Origin: Polaromonas sp. CG_9.7
GTDB taxonomy: Bacteria; Pseudomonadota; Gammaproteobacteria; Burkholderiales; Burkholderiaceae_C
Length of the DNA stretch: 64,000 nucleotides
Direction: 5' to 3'
Assembly: GCF_015752205.1 (NCBI RefSeq)
Contig: NZ_JADOVG010000011.1
Span: forward strand, 1 to 64,000
Made by a program: the position numbers and the translations under genes
The notes under the pieces: model-generated
Databases searched by the model: none
What the model was told of the DNA's origin: nothing
Seen by the model: the letters and a program-made list of their open reading frames with translations, nothing else
Shown: positions 24,683 to 32,410 of the stretch, one piece after another
How the letters are laid out: every line of letters begins with the position of its first letter
Numbering within the stretch: the first letter of the stretch is position 1

Positions 24683-25457
24683 AAGCGAGCTCCACGACGA
24701 CAGGCACATGGTCGCTGGGCCGCTCGTTCTTGCGCGGCAGCTTGTCAATCACGCAACTGGCTACCCGTGGCTTGAGCGGCTCGCTGACCAGGATGTGGTC
24801 AATCCGAAGGCCCCGGTTGCGGCGAAAAGCCATCTCGCGGTAGTCCCACCAGGAATAGCTTTTTTCCGGCTGGTCGAACATCCGGAACGCATCCGTCAGG
24901 CCGAGCTTGACCAGGGCCTGGAAATTGAGCCGCTCTTCGCTGGTGTGGTGAATGGTCTCGCGCAGGCCTTCAGGGTCATAAGTGTCGCGGTCGTCGGCGG
25001 TAATGTTGAAGTCGCCCAGCAGCACCAGGTTCGGGTGCTTGGCCAGTTCGTCCCGCAGCCAGTTTCGCAGTCCTTCCAGCCACTTCATCTTGTACTCGAA
25101 CTTTTCGCTGCCCAGCGACTGGCCGTTGACGAAATACCCGTTGACCACGCGCACCTCGCCGCCGGGCATGTCTAGCGTGGCGGCAATGACGCGCGACTGC
25201 TCGTCGGTGAAGCCGGCGATGTTTTTCGCCACGTCACGCGCTGGCGTGCGGCTCAGGATGGCGACGCCGTTGTAGGTTTTCTGGCCAAACACGGCGCTCT
25301 GGTAGCCGGCGGCGTCAAGCGCGGCATGCGGAAACTTGTCGTCGCTGAGCTTGAGTTCCTGCAGGCAGAGAACATCAACCGGATTAGCCGCAAGCCAGTC
25401 GAGCACCTGCGGCAGGCGAACCGTCAGGGAATTGACATTCCAGGTGGCAATTTTCAT
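24675..25457 (-). CDS. xth: Exodeoxyribonuclease III
   Basis: A 260-residue AP endonuclease/3'-5' exonuclease of base-excision repair. Motifs of the EEP fold: MKIATWNVNSL, DVLCLQELKLSDDKFP, NGYFVNGQ, VLLGDFNITADDRD, GLTDAFR, YSWWDYR, LRIDHILVS and the catalytic PSDHVPVVVEL at the C-terminus. The ATG at 25457 is chosen because MKIATWN is the conserved N-terminus; the frame stays open upstream but that part is not conserved. The last codons lie inside an AT-rich repeat. Confidence 0.95.
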   Translation of the reverse strand: MKIATWNVNSLTVRLPQVLDWLAANPVDVLCLQELKLSDDKFPHAALDAAGYQSAVFGQKTYNGVAILSRTPARDVAKNIAGFTDEQSRVIAATLDMPGGEVRVVNGYFVNGQSLGSEKFEYKMKWLEGLRNWLRDELAKHPNLVLLGDFNITADDRDTYDPEGLRETIHHTSEERLNFQALVKLGLTDAFRMFDQPEKSYSWWDYREMAFRRNRGLRIDHILVSEPLKPRVASCVIDKLPRKNERPSDHVPVVVELASL

Positions 25458-25493
25458 GGGTTTTAGTGCTCCAGCGTAATCAGGATGGGCGAG

Positions 25494-25516
25494 AGTAGCT
25501 ATTAAATGTGTAGCGC
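25494..25516. repeat. Short AT-rich repeat fragment at the end of the DUF4337-type gene
   Basis: GTAGCTATTAAATGTGTAGC; its core is the AGCTATTAAAT-n-GTAGC motif also present at 39780-39800. It overlaps the stop region of the membrane-protein gene. Confidence 0.4.
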
Positions 25517-26083
25517 AGCCAATGCGCCCATCACCAGGCCTACACCGGCGAGGGCAAACATGCCATATTCCAGCCACTTCTTGCGCGTCAGCAGCGCAAT
25601 GGCTGCCAGCGCAATCGAAACCTGCAGCACGGTGGTGGCCTGGGCCCAACGGTGGTGCTGGTGCATCTGTTCATCGGATGATTTTTCCCAGTTAGAGGAT
25701 TCGGTTTCGAGTTTTTCAGCGCCTACCTTGATCTCGTTTTTTTCTTTTTCATAACGGTCAATCTTGACTTGGTAGCTTAACTTTTTGTCGTCAGGCGCCA
25801 GGTCGCGGGCAAATTCAGCCAGTGCCTGCTTGGTGCTTTTAGCCTGAAAAAAGCTCCACTGGTTGGCCGCTTCGGTCTTCTTGATGGCCGCGTTGTTTTT
25901 GTAGAGGCCAGCATTGGCCTGCGTGGCGCCGCCCTGGTATGAAAACAGCGCGCCCACGGTGGCGATGATGGCGGTGACGACCGCAATCTGCGCGATCATG
26001 CCACCGCTGTCATGGCCGCCCTGGGCCGCATGTTCGAGTTCGTGGTCGTGGGGGCCGTGTACGTGAAATCCTTGTCCTGACAT
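25502..26083 (-). CDS. DUF4337-type membrane protein
   Basis: From the ATG at 26083 the protein has 193 residues: a His-rich N-terminus (GFHVHGPHDHELEHAAQGGH), one transmembrane segment (IAQIAVVTAIIATVGALFSY), a charged central region with coiled-coil character (about residues 85-145), and two more hydrophobic segments near the C-terminus. The block EAANQWSFFQAKSTKQ is the DUF4337 hallmark. Function is unknown. The upstream frame to 26152 adds residues that do not match the family. It may be co-transcribed with xth, 44 bases downstream. Confidence 0.8.
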   Translation of the reverse strand: MSGQGFHVHGPHDHELEHAAQGGHDSGGMIAQIAVVTAIIATVGALFSYQGGATQANAGLYKNNAAIKKTEAANQWSFFQAKSTKQALAEFARDLAPDDKKLSYQVKIDRYEKEKNEIKVGAEKLETESSNWEKSSDEQMHQHHRWAQATTVLQVSIALAAIALLTRKKWLEYGMFALAGVGLVMGALAALHI

Positions 26084-26193
26084 ATTGTTTCTCTGGGTAT
26101 TTTTATAGGGGAAAAAACTGAATTTCAGCCACTGCTGTCGCCGAAGGGTCACGGATTAGATACTTCAGGTGACCATTTCCATGGCGTGCAGTT

Positions 26194-27228
26194 TCAGGTT
26201 GAGGCTAGCTGTCGTGTCAATTCAGCAGCGGGAATCTCGCGGCAGCCACTGGCGTTCTGTCCTGCCCAGAGCGTGGGGAAATCATCTCGACCGAGCTTTT
26301 CGGCAGCGGCTTTCAAGGGCATCAAGGCGGATGTTGCCAGCGGAAAAGCCGGCGGCGCGTCGCTCAGCGCGCCCAATTCGCGCATCAGCCGGTTGTACAT
26401 GCCCCGCGCCGGGCGGCCGGTGATGAGGTTGGTGAGCGCGGTGTGTTCTGCCCGATCGCTTTGCAATGCAGCACGGTGCAGCGCCGTGGTGGTGGCTTCC
26501 GGGCACAGCAGGTAAGACGTGCCAACCTGCACGCCAGCAGCGCCCAATGCCAGTGCGGCTTTCACGCCCTGTGCGTCGGCAATGCCGCCGGCCGCGATCA
26601 CCGGTACGCGCACGGCGCGCAGCACCTGCGGCAGCAGCGCCAGCGTGCCTACCTGCGTCGTCAGGTCGTCGCTCAAAAACAGTCCGCGATGGCCGCCGGC
26701 TTCCAGGCCTTGGGCAATGATCGCGTCGGCACCGTTCGCTTCCAGCCAGCGGGCTTCCGCGACGGTGGTGGCTGAAGCGATGACCTTTGCACCCCAGGAC
26801 TTCACGCGTTGCACCAACGCTGGCGCAGGCAAGCCGAAATGAAAGCTAACAACCGGTGGCCTGAACGTCGCCAGCAACTCGGCATGTTCGCTGCTGAAAG
26901 GCGCCCGACCGCTGCCGGCTTGCACCGATGCGGGGTCAATGCCAAATTCAGCGTAGTAGGGCGCGAGCACGGCGCGCCATTTGGCCTCGCGGGCCGCATC
27001 AGGCGCGGAAGGCGTGTGGCAGAAGAAGTTGACGTTGTAGGGCCGTTGGGTCTGTGCGGTGATGGCTTGCAGCTCTGCGCGAAGCGACTCAATCGTCAGC
27101 ATGGCGCAGGGCAATGAACCCATGCCACCAGCGTTCGACACGGCTATTGCCAGCGCGCTGGCCTGCACACCCGCCATGGGCGCCTGAATGACGGGCAGCT
27201 CAATGCCGAAAAATTCCTGGATGTTCAT
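26194..27228 (-). CDS. Nitronate monooxygenase-family flavoprotein
   Basis: A 344-residue TIM-barrel FMN enzyme of the 2-nitropropane dioxygenase/NMO family: ELPVIQAPMAGVQ, NAGGMGSLPCAML, YNVNFFCHTP, VVSFHFGLP, GADAIIAQGLEAGGHRG (conserved His of the active site) and VPVIAAGGIAD. It would oxidise alkyl nitronates, detoxifying nitro compounds such as propionate-3-nitronate. The start overlaps the folA stop by 4 bases (ATGA), so it is the third gene of the thyA-folA unit. No folate role is apparent from sequence. Confidence 0.9.
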   Translation of the reverse strand: MNIQEFFGIELPVIQAPMAGVQASALAIAVSNAGGMGSLPCAMLTIESLRAELQAITAQTQRPYNVNFFCHTPSAPDAAREAKWRAVLAPYYAEFGIDPASVQAGSGRAPFSSEHAELLATFRPPVVSFHFGLPAPALVQRVKSWGAKVIASATTVAEARWLEANGADAIIAQGLEAGGHRGLFLSDDLTTQVGTLALLPQVLRAVRVPVIAAGGIADAQGVKAALALGAAGVQVGTSYLLCPEATTTALHRAALQSDRAEHTALTNLITGRPARGMYNRLMRELGALSDAPPAFPLATSALMPLKAAAEKLGRDDFPTLWAGQNASGCREIPAAELTRQLAST

Positions 27229-27734
27229 GCACCGGTCTTTTCAAACGTGACGAAGCTGAAGGGCAAGCCGTTGCTTGACACATGCGCTTCACGCGCTGTT
27301 TCCTGCCATGCGTCACTCAATGGCGGCGCAAACGCATCGCCCTCAAAGTCCTGGGCGATTTCGGTCGCTTCAATCCGCAAGGCCAGCGGCTCGGCCTGGG
27401 CATAGATTTGCGCGCCGCCGATGATCCAGACTTCTTCGAACGTGCTGCACTGCGCCAGCGCATCGCCCAGGCTGTTGGCAGGGTTCGCACCGGCTTCACG
27501 CCAGTCCGGCTGCCGCGTGATGACCACATTGGTCCGGCCGGGCAGGGGACGAAACCGGGGTGGCAGCGAATCCCACGTCTTGCGGCCCATGATGACCGGC
27601 CAGCCCTGCGTCAGACGCTTGAAATGCGCCAGGTCTTCGGGCAGGTGCCAGGGCATGGCGTTGTTCTGCCCAATCACGCCATTGGCGGCGCGGGCGTAAA
27701 TCAGGTTGATGCGGGGCGTCGCGGCCATGTTCAT
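27225..27734 (-). CDS. folA: Dihydrofolate reductase
   Basis: A 169-residue DHFR that reduces dihydrofolate to tetrahydrofolate with NADPH. Motifs: LIYARAANGVIGQNNAMPWHLPEDL, FKRLTQGWPVIMGRKTWDSL, NVVITRQ, VWIIGGAQIYAQA. The conserved Met-Pro-Trp-His-Leu loop and the Asp/Glu of PEDL (substrate acid) are present. The ATG at 27734 overlaps the thyA TGA by one base (TGATG), so translation is coupled and the enzyme that consumes dihydrofolate follows the one that makes it. A TTG one codon upstream is a less likely start. Confidence 0.95.
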   Translation of the reverse strand: MNMAATPRINLIYARAANGVIGQNNAMPWHLPEDLAHFKRLTQGWPVIMGRKTWDSLPPRFRPLPGRTNVVITRQPDWREAGANPANSLGDALAQCSTFEEVWIIGGAQIYAQAEPLALRIEATEIAQDFEGDAFAPPLSDAWQETAREAHVSSNGLPFSFVTFEKTGA

Positions 27735-28564
27735 CAAACCGCCACCGGCGCCTTGATGGCCGGGTGGTGCTGGTAGTCGAGGAATTCGAAGTCCTCGAAC
27801 TGGTAATCGAAGATTGAATCCGGCTTGCGCCTGATGTTCAGCGTCGGATAAGCAAACGGCGCGCGGCCGAGTTGGAGCTCAACCTGCTCGGCGTGGTTGC
27901 TGTAGATATGGCAGTCGCCGCCGGTCCAGATGAAGTCGCCGACCTCAAGGTCACACTGCTGCGCCACCATGTGCGTGAGCAGCGCGTAGCTGGCGATATT
28001 GAACGGCACGCCGAGGAAGATGTCGGCGCTGCGCTGGTAGAGCTGGCAGCTGAGCCGGCCCTTGCCGCCGGCTTCAAGGGCGGGCGCGACATAGAACTGG
28101 AACAGCGCGTGGCAGGGCATCAGCGCCATCTTGTCCAACTCGGCGACGTTCCAGGCGCTGACGATAATGCGGCGCGAGTCCGGGTTGGTTTTCAGGGTCT
28201 TGATGACTTCGGCGATCTGGTCGATGTGGCCGCCGTCCGGCGTGGGCCAGCTGCGCCACTGGACGCCGTAGACCGGCCCCAAGTCGCCGTCCGGGCGCGC
28301 CCATTCGTTCCAGATCGTCACGCCGCGTTCAAGCAGCCAGTGATTGCTGCTCGAACCCGTCAGGAACCAGAGCAGTTCCTGGATGATGGACTTGACATGG
28401 ACCTTCTTGGTGGTGACCAGTGGAAAGCCTTCGTTCAAATCGAAGCGCATCTGGTGGCCAAACACGCTTTTCGTGCCGGTGCCGGTGCGGTCGGCCTTGT
28501 GGACGCCTTGCGTGTCCACCAAGCGCATGAGGTCTTCGTATTGGGAGCGTGTGGGGCGGGTCAT
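27734..28564 (-). CDS. thyA: Thymidylate synthase
   Basis: A 276-residue enzyme making dTMP from dUMP and methylene-tetrahydrofolate. Motifs: [48 protein letters not shown], the catalytic Cys in [42 protein letters not shown]. The ATG at 28564 opens at the conserved N-terminus; 30 upstream in-frame residues are not conserved. First gene of the thyA-folA-nitronate monooxygenase unit. Confidence 0.97.
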   Translation of the reverse strand: MTRPTRSQYEDLMRLVDTQGVHKADRTGTGTKSVFGHQMRFDLNEGFPLVTTKKVHVKSIIQELLWFLTGSSSNHWLLERGVTIWNEWARPDGDLGPVYGVQWRSWPTPDGGHIDQIAEVIKTLKTNPDSRRIIVSAWNVAELDKMALMPCHALFQFYVAPALEAGGKGRLSCQLYQRSADIFLGVPFNIASYALLTHMVAQQCDLEVGDFIWTGGDCHIYSNHAEQVELQLGRAPFAYPTLNIRRKPDSIFDYQFEDFEFLDYQHHPAIKAPVAV

Positions 28565-28675
28565 GGAGAAAAACCGGAGTGGTGAGATTTCAAACGGTGG
28601 TTTGAATTGATAGAGCGGAGTACTTGCAGGCAAGACGTGTCGACGAAAATTCAATTATGCCCGCCGCCTGCGGCT

Positions 28676-30163
28676 TCAGAGCTTGACGATGCGACCCGGA
28701 TTCATGATGTTCTGCGGGTCCAGTCCCTTTTTGATGGCGTGCATCATCGACAGGGCAACAGCTGATTTGTAAAGCGGCAGCTTGTCGGTTTTCAGGCTGC
28801 CGACGCCGTGCTCGGCAGAAATCGAGCCGTCGAACCGGGCCACCGAGTCGTACACCAGCGTGTTGACTTCGTCCTCGTGGTCGTGCAAAAAAGCTTTGGC
28901 ATCGCCGCCTTCGGGTGCCTGCACGTTGTAGTGCAGGTTGCCGTCGCCCAGATGGCCGAAGTTGACCAGCCGCACGCCGTCGATGCGCTGGCGCAGCAGC
29001 GCATCAGTCACCTCAACGAACTCGGGAATGCGCGAAACGGCAATCGAGATGTCGTGCTTGACGTTCAGGCCTTCCTCGGCCTGCGCCAGCGGAATGCTTT
29101 CGCGGATGTGCCATAAAGCTTTGGCCTGCGACAGGTTTTCAGCCACCACGGCGTCCAGCACGCAACCTTGGTCGAAAGCCGTTTCCAGCAGTTGCTCGAA
29201 GCGTTCGCGCGCATGCGCTTCGGATTCACTGTCGGAATTTTCAAGCAGTACGCAATAAGGCATGGCCACGCTCCCAACAGCTGGTGCATTGCTGCCATTC
29301 GATCCAGCTTGACTGGCGTTGGTGGCCGAAGCTTCAATAAAGGGCACTCGCAGCTGGGGAAAGTGCTTGTCCACCAGGCTCAGGGCAAACTGGCCCATCA
29401 CTTCAAAACCGGTCAGTCCCGCGCCCAGGTGCTGGTGCGCCAGGCCGAGCAGCGTGACGGCCGCTTCCATCGAAGGCAGGCCGGCCCACGCGGTCAGCCG
29501 GGCGGCGGGCTGCGGATACAGCTTGAGCGTGGCGGCGGTGATGATGCCCAGCGTGCCTTCGCTGCCGACGAACAAGTCGCGCAGGTCATAACCGGTGTTG
29601 TCCTTGCGCAGGCCCGACAGGCCATGCCAGATCTCACCCTGCGCATTGACCACTTCCAGACCCAAACACAGGTCGCGCGCATTGCCGTAGCGCAGCACCT
29701 GCGTGCCGCCGGCATTGGTCGCCAGGTTGCCGCCAATGGTGCAGCTGCCTTCGGCGGCCAGGCTCAATGGGAACAGGAAGCCGGCTTTTTCAGCCGTTTG
29801 TTGCAGGTTTTGCAGGATGCAGCCAGATTCGACGGTGATGGTGAGGTTGGCCGCGTCAATGGCGCGCACCGCGTTCATGCGCTGCAGGCTGAGCACCACC
29901 TGCCTTCCGGATTCGTCAGGCACTGAACCGACCGCCAGGCCGGTGTTGCCGCCCTGCGGCACCAGGCTGGTGCCAGCGGCTGCACAGGCCTTGACGATGT
30001 CCGCCACCTCTTGCACGCTGGCCGGGCGTACCACGGCCAATGCCTTGCCCTGCGCGCGCTTGCGCCAGTCCTGGGTGTAGGCGCTCAGGTCGCCGTCATA
30101 CAAAACATGCGGCGCACCGGTGATCTGGCGCAGGGTATCGAGAAGTTCGGCTTGTGTGGTCAT
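28676..30163 (-). CDS. FAD-linked dehydrogenase (GlcD/D-2-hydroxyacid type)
   Basis: A 495-residue flavoprotein of the VAO/PCMH family: FAD-binding half with VVRPASVQEVADIVKAC, GTSLVPQGGNTGLAVGSVPD and LAAEGSCTIGGNLATNAGGT; C-terminal FAD-oxidase half with VRLVNFGHLGDGNLHYNV, ISAEHGVGSLK and HAIKKGLDPQNIMNPGRIVKL. These enzymes oxidise D-lactate, D-2-hydroxyglutarate or glycolate. About residues 287-306 are a Ser/Asn/Ala/Gly-rich insertion (ATNASQAGSNGSNAPAVGS) that looks like an expanded surface loop. The ATG at 30163 overlaps the DUF2069 stop by 4 bases. Confidence 0.92.
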   Translation of the reverse strand: MTTQAELLDTLRQITGAPHVLYDGDLSAYTQDWRKRAQGKALAVVRPASVQEVADIVKACAAAGTSLVPQGGNTGLAVGSVPDESGRQVVLSLQRMNAVRAIDAANLTITVESGCILQNLQQTAEKAGFLFPLSLAAEGSCTIGGNLATNAGGTQVLRYGNARDLCLGLEVVNAQGEIWHGLSGLRKDNTGYDLRDLFVGSEGTLGIITAATLKLYPQPAARLTAWAGLPSMEAAVTLLGLAHQHLGAGLTGFEVMGQFALSLVDKHFPQLRVPFIEASATNASQAGSNGSNAPAVGSVAMPYCVLLENSDSESEAHARERFEQLLETAFDQGCVLDAVVAENLSQAKALWHIRESIPLAQAEEGLNVKHDISIAVSRIPEFVEVTDALLRQRIDGVRLVNFGHLGDGNLHYNVQAPEGGDAKAFLHDHEDEVNTLVYDSVARFDGSISAEHGVGSLKTDKLPLYKSAVALSMMHAIKKGLDPQNIMNPGRIVKL

Positions 30164-30549
30164 GGTGCGGTGTCGTTGGCAAGGGCGGCAGAAGGCAGGT
30201 TTTTGAAGCGCAAGCGCACATGCTGCGCGCAGGCAATGAACAGCAGCAGGCACAGCAGCACTTCCACCATGGCCAGGTAATTGCCCGGCGCGCGGTCGCT
30301 CCAGGCGCGCACCACGCCTTCGGTGAAGTAGAGCCAGACCATCAGGCTGACCCAGCGGTAGGTGTACATGCGGTTTTTCCAGATGCCGGCCAGTGGAATC
30401 ACCAGCGGCAGCACTTTGAGCGCCAGCAGCGAGCCGCCCGGGCGTATCGGCGCGAGCCACATTTCCCAGGCCAGGCCCAGCACAATCAGGCCGCTCAGGC
30501 TGCCCAGGGCCAGCAGGCGGGTTATTTCAATTTGGTTTGCTTTGTTCAT
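30160..30549 (-). CDS. DUF2069 membrane protein
   Basis: A 129-residue protein with four hydrophobic segments (LLALGSLSGLIVLGLAWEMW, ALKVLPLVIPLAGIW, YTYRWVSLMVWLYFTEGVV, LAMVEVLLCLLLFIACAQHV), matching the DUF2069 family of predicted inner-membrane proteins; YTYRWVSLMVWLYFTEGVVR is the conserved core. Function unknown. It is translationally coupled to the FAD-linked dehydrogenase (4-base overlap) and starts only 23 bases from the divergent YihY gene. Confidence 0.85.
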   Translation of the reverse strand: MNKANQIEITRLLALGSLSGLIVLGLAWEMWLAPIRPGGSLLALKVLPLVIPLAGIWKNRMYTYRWVSLMVWLYFTEGVVRAWSDRAPGNYLAMVEVLLCLLLFIACAQHVRLRFKNLPSAALANDTAP

Positions 30550-30572
30550 CTTGGGTCTTTGAGGGCAGTGGC

Positions 30573-31799
30573 ATGATACCGGGGATGAAATTTCCGCCCT
30601 GGCTTGAGGCCTTGCTTGCCGACCTGTCCCATTTTCCGTGGCGCGACACCGCCATCACGCTGCGCAACCGCTTCCGTGAAGACCGCATGGGGCTGACCGC
30701 CAGCAGCCTGACCTTCACCACGTCGATTGCGCTGGTGCCTTTTTTCACCGTGGCGCTGGCCGTCTTCACCGCCTTCCCGATGTTTTCCACGCTCCAGGCG
30801 GCGCTGCAGGCCTGGCTGGTCAGGAGCCTGATTCCCGACAACATCTCGCGCCAGGTGCTGGGCTACCTGACGCAGTTCAGTGGCCAGGCCAGCAAGCTGG
30901 GCGGCGCCGGCCTGGCGGTGCTGCTGGTGACGGCGATTGCGCTGATCCTGACCATCGACCGCACGCTGAACAGCATTTGGCGCGTGCGCAAGCCTCGGCC
31001 GCTGGCGCAGCGGGTGCTGATTTACTGGGCGGCCATCACGCTCGGACCGCTGGTGCTGGGGGCCAGCCTGGCGGTGACGTCGTATGTGGTGTCGGCTTCC
31101 AGCGGCCTGGTTGGCGTTTTGCCGTTCAGCGTGCGCTTCGTGCTGGATGTGGCACAGTTTTTCCTGGTGGCCGGCGGCATGGCGGCGTTGTACCGTTATG
31201 TCCCCAACACCTATGTCAAATGGGGCCATGCCTTTGCCGGCGGCCTGTTCGTCGCGGCAGGAATTGAAATCGGCAAGAAAGTCCTGGGCGCCTACATGAC
31301 AGCGGTGCCCACCTATTCCATGGTCTATGGGGCCTTTGCGGCGTTGCCGATCTTGCTGGTGTGGATCTATGTCTCCTGGGTGATCGTGCTGATGGGCGCC
31401 GTGATCAGTGCCTACCTGCCCAGCCTTCTGGCAGGCGTCACGCGCCGCGGCAGTGCCCATGGCTGGCAGTTCCAGCTGGCGATTGAAATCCTGCAAATGC
31501 TGGACAAAGCGCGAATCACCGCACGCATGGGTGTCAGCGCCTCGCAACTGGCCGAGATGCTGGAGTTGGATGTCCTGCAATTCGAGCCGGTGCTTGAAAC
31601 GCTGGTGGAGATGGACTGGATTGGCCAGCTCAACGACGCAGAAGGCAACGCAGAGTCACGCTATGTGCTGCTGGCCGATCCGGAAACCACGCAGCTGGAG
31701 CCGCTGATGCAGCAATTGCTGCTCGACCGCGCACCCTCGGTTCATAAATTATGGGAAAAAGCCGGCTGGCGCACGCTGCTACTGCGTGATTCGCTATGA
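30573..31799 (+). CDS. YihY/BrkB-family inner-membrane protein
   Basis: A 408-residue protein. The first 280 or so residues hold about six transmembrane segments and family blocks RFREDRMGLTASSLTFTTSIALVP, LTIDRTLNSIWRVRK, YRYVPNTYVKWGHAFAGGLF, YGAFAALPILLVWIYVSWVIVLMGAVI. A cytoplasmic C-terminal part of about 120 residues resembles a winged helix. Members were once called RNase BN in error; the true role is unknown. The ATG at 30573 has a GAGGG site 7 bases upstream; the in-frame ATG at 30537 lies inside the divergent gene. Confidence 0.9.
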   Translation: MIPGMKFPPWLEALLADLSHFPWRDTAITLRNRFREDRMGLTASSLTFTTSIALVPFFTVALAVFTAFPMFSTLQAALQAWLVRSLIPDNISRQVLGYLTQFSGQASKLGGAGLAVLLVTAIALILTIDRTLNSIWRVRKPRPLAQRVLIYWAAITLGPLVLGASLAVTSYVVSASSGLVGVLPFSVRFVLDVAQFFLVAGGMAALYRYVPNTYVKWGHAFAGGLFVAAGIEIGKKVLGAYMTAVPTYSMVYGAFAALPILLVWIYVSWVIVLMGAVISAYLPSLLAGVTRRGSAHGWQFQLAIEILQMLDKARITARMGVSASQLAEMLELDVLQFEPVLETLVEMDWIGQLNDAEGNAESRYVLLADPETTQLEPLMQQLLLDRAPSVHKLWEKAGWRTLLLRDSL

Positions 31800-31803
31800 A
31801 AAA

Positions 31804-32226
31804 ATGAGCAACCAGATTCAACGCATGAACGATCCATCCGTCACCCAGCCTATGCCAACCACCGGCGTGACCTGGGTTGTCTGCCTGTGCGCCGACTGGT
31901 GCGGGCTGTGCCGCGACTATGAAGCGGTTTTCGCGAACATGGCGGCGCGCTACCCCGCGTTGCGCTTTGCCTGGCTGGATATTGAAGACCAGTCCGACCT
32001 GGTGGGCGACCTCGACGTGGAAACCTTCCCGACGGTGCTGATGGCCGATGCGCAGGGCACGCGGTTTTTCGGCCCCCTGACGCCGCAGGCCAACACCCTG
32101 GCGCGGCTGCTCGATTCGCTGCAAAGCGCCAGCCTGCAAGCGGCGCCGCTGACGCCCGCGACACGGCAACTGCTCGATGCCCTGCAAGCGGCGCCCGGAC
32201 ACTGGGTCACGCCTGCAAACGTGTAA
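31804..32226 (+). CDS. Thioredoxin-like protein
   Basis: A 140-residue thioredoxin-fold protein with the redox motif WCGLC in VVCLCADWCGLCRDYEAVF (about residues 21-38), an F-A-W-L-D-I-E-D strand and the cis-proline block VETFPTVLMADAQG. There is no signal peptide, so it is cytoplasmic. CGLC differs from the CGPC of canonical thioredoxin, and an extra Cys precedes it. The start may be the ATG at 31804 or 31825. It lies 4 bases after the YihY gene, so both are probably one transcript. Confidence 0.85.
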   Translation: MSNQIQRMNDPSVTQPMPTTGVTWVVCLCADWCGLCRDYEAVFANMAARYPALRFAWLDIEDQSDLVGDLDVETFPTVLMADAQGTRFFGPLTPQANTLARLLDSLQSASLQAAPLTPATRQLLDALQAAPGHWVTPANV

Positions 32227-32346
32227 ACCAAGGTAAGGCTGTTCTCCAATTGGCAGCAGGCCTTGCACCGGGCCGGGTGCAGTGCTAAACCCCATATAGC
32301 AAATCTGCTCACGCAACTGATCCGGCGCAATGGCCGGTTTTGGCCC

Positions 32347-32367
32347 TTGTTGTTGTTGTTGTTGTTG
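32347..32367 (+). repeat. (TTG)7 trinucleotide tandem repeat in a 5' leader
   Basis: Seven perfect TTG units, 44 bases upstream of the oxidase ATG. The following gene has a clear ribosome site between this tract and its start, so the tract is most likely leader or promoter DNA rather than coding. Confidence 0.9.
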
Positions 32368-32410
32368 TGTGCTGAGCGCATTGCGCCAGAACCCAAGGAA
32401 GGACACTGCC

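Noticed and set aside
32330..32410. N-terminal extension of the BBE oxidase with seven consecutive Cys
   Set aside because: It is the TTG tract read in the TGT phase; a strong ribosome site supports the ATG at 32411.
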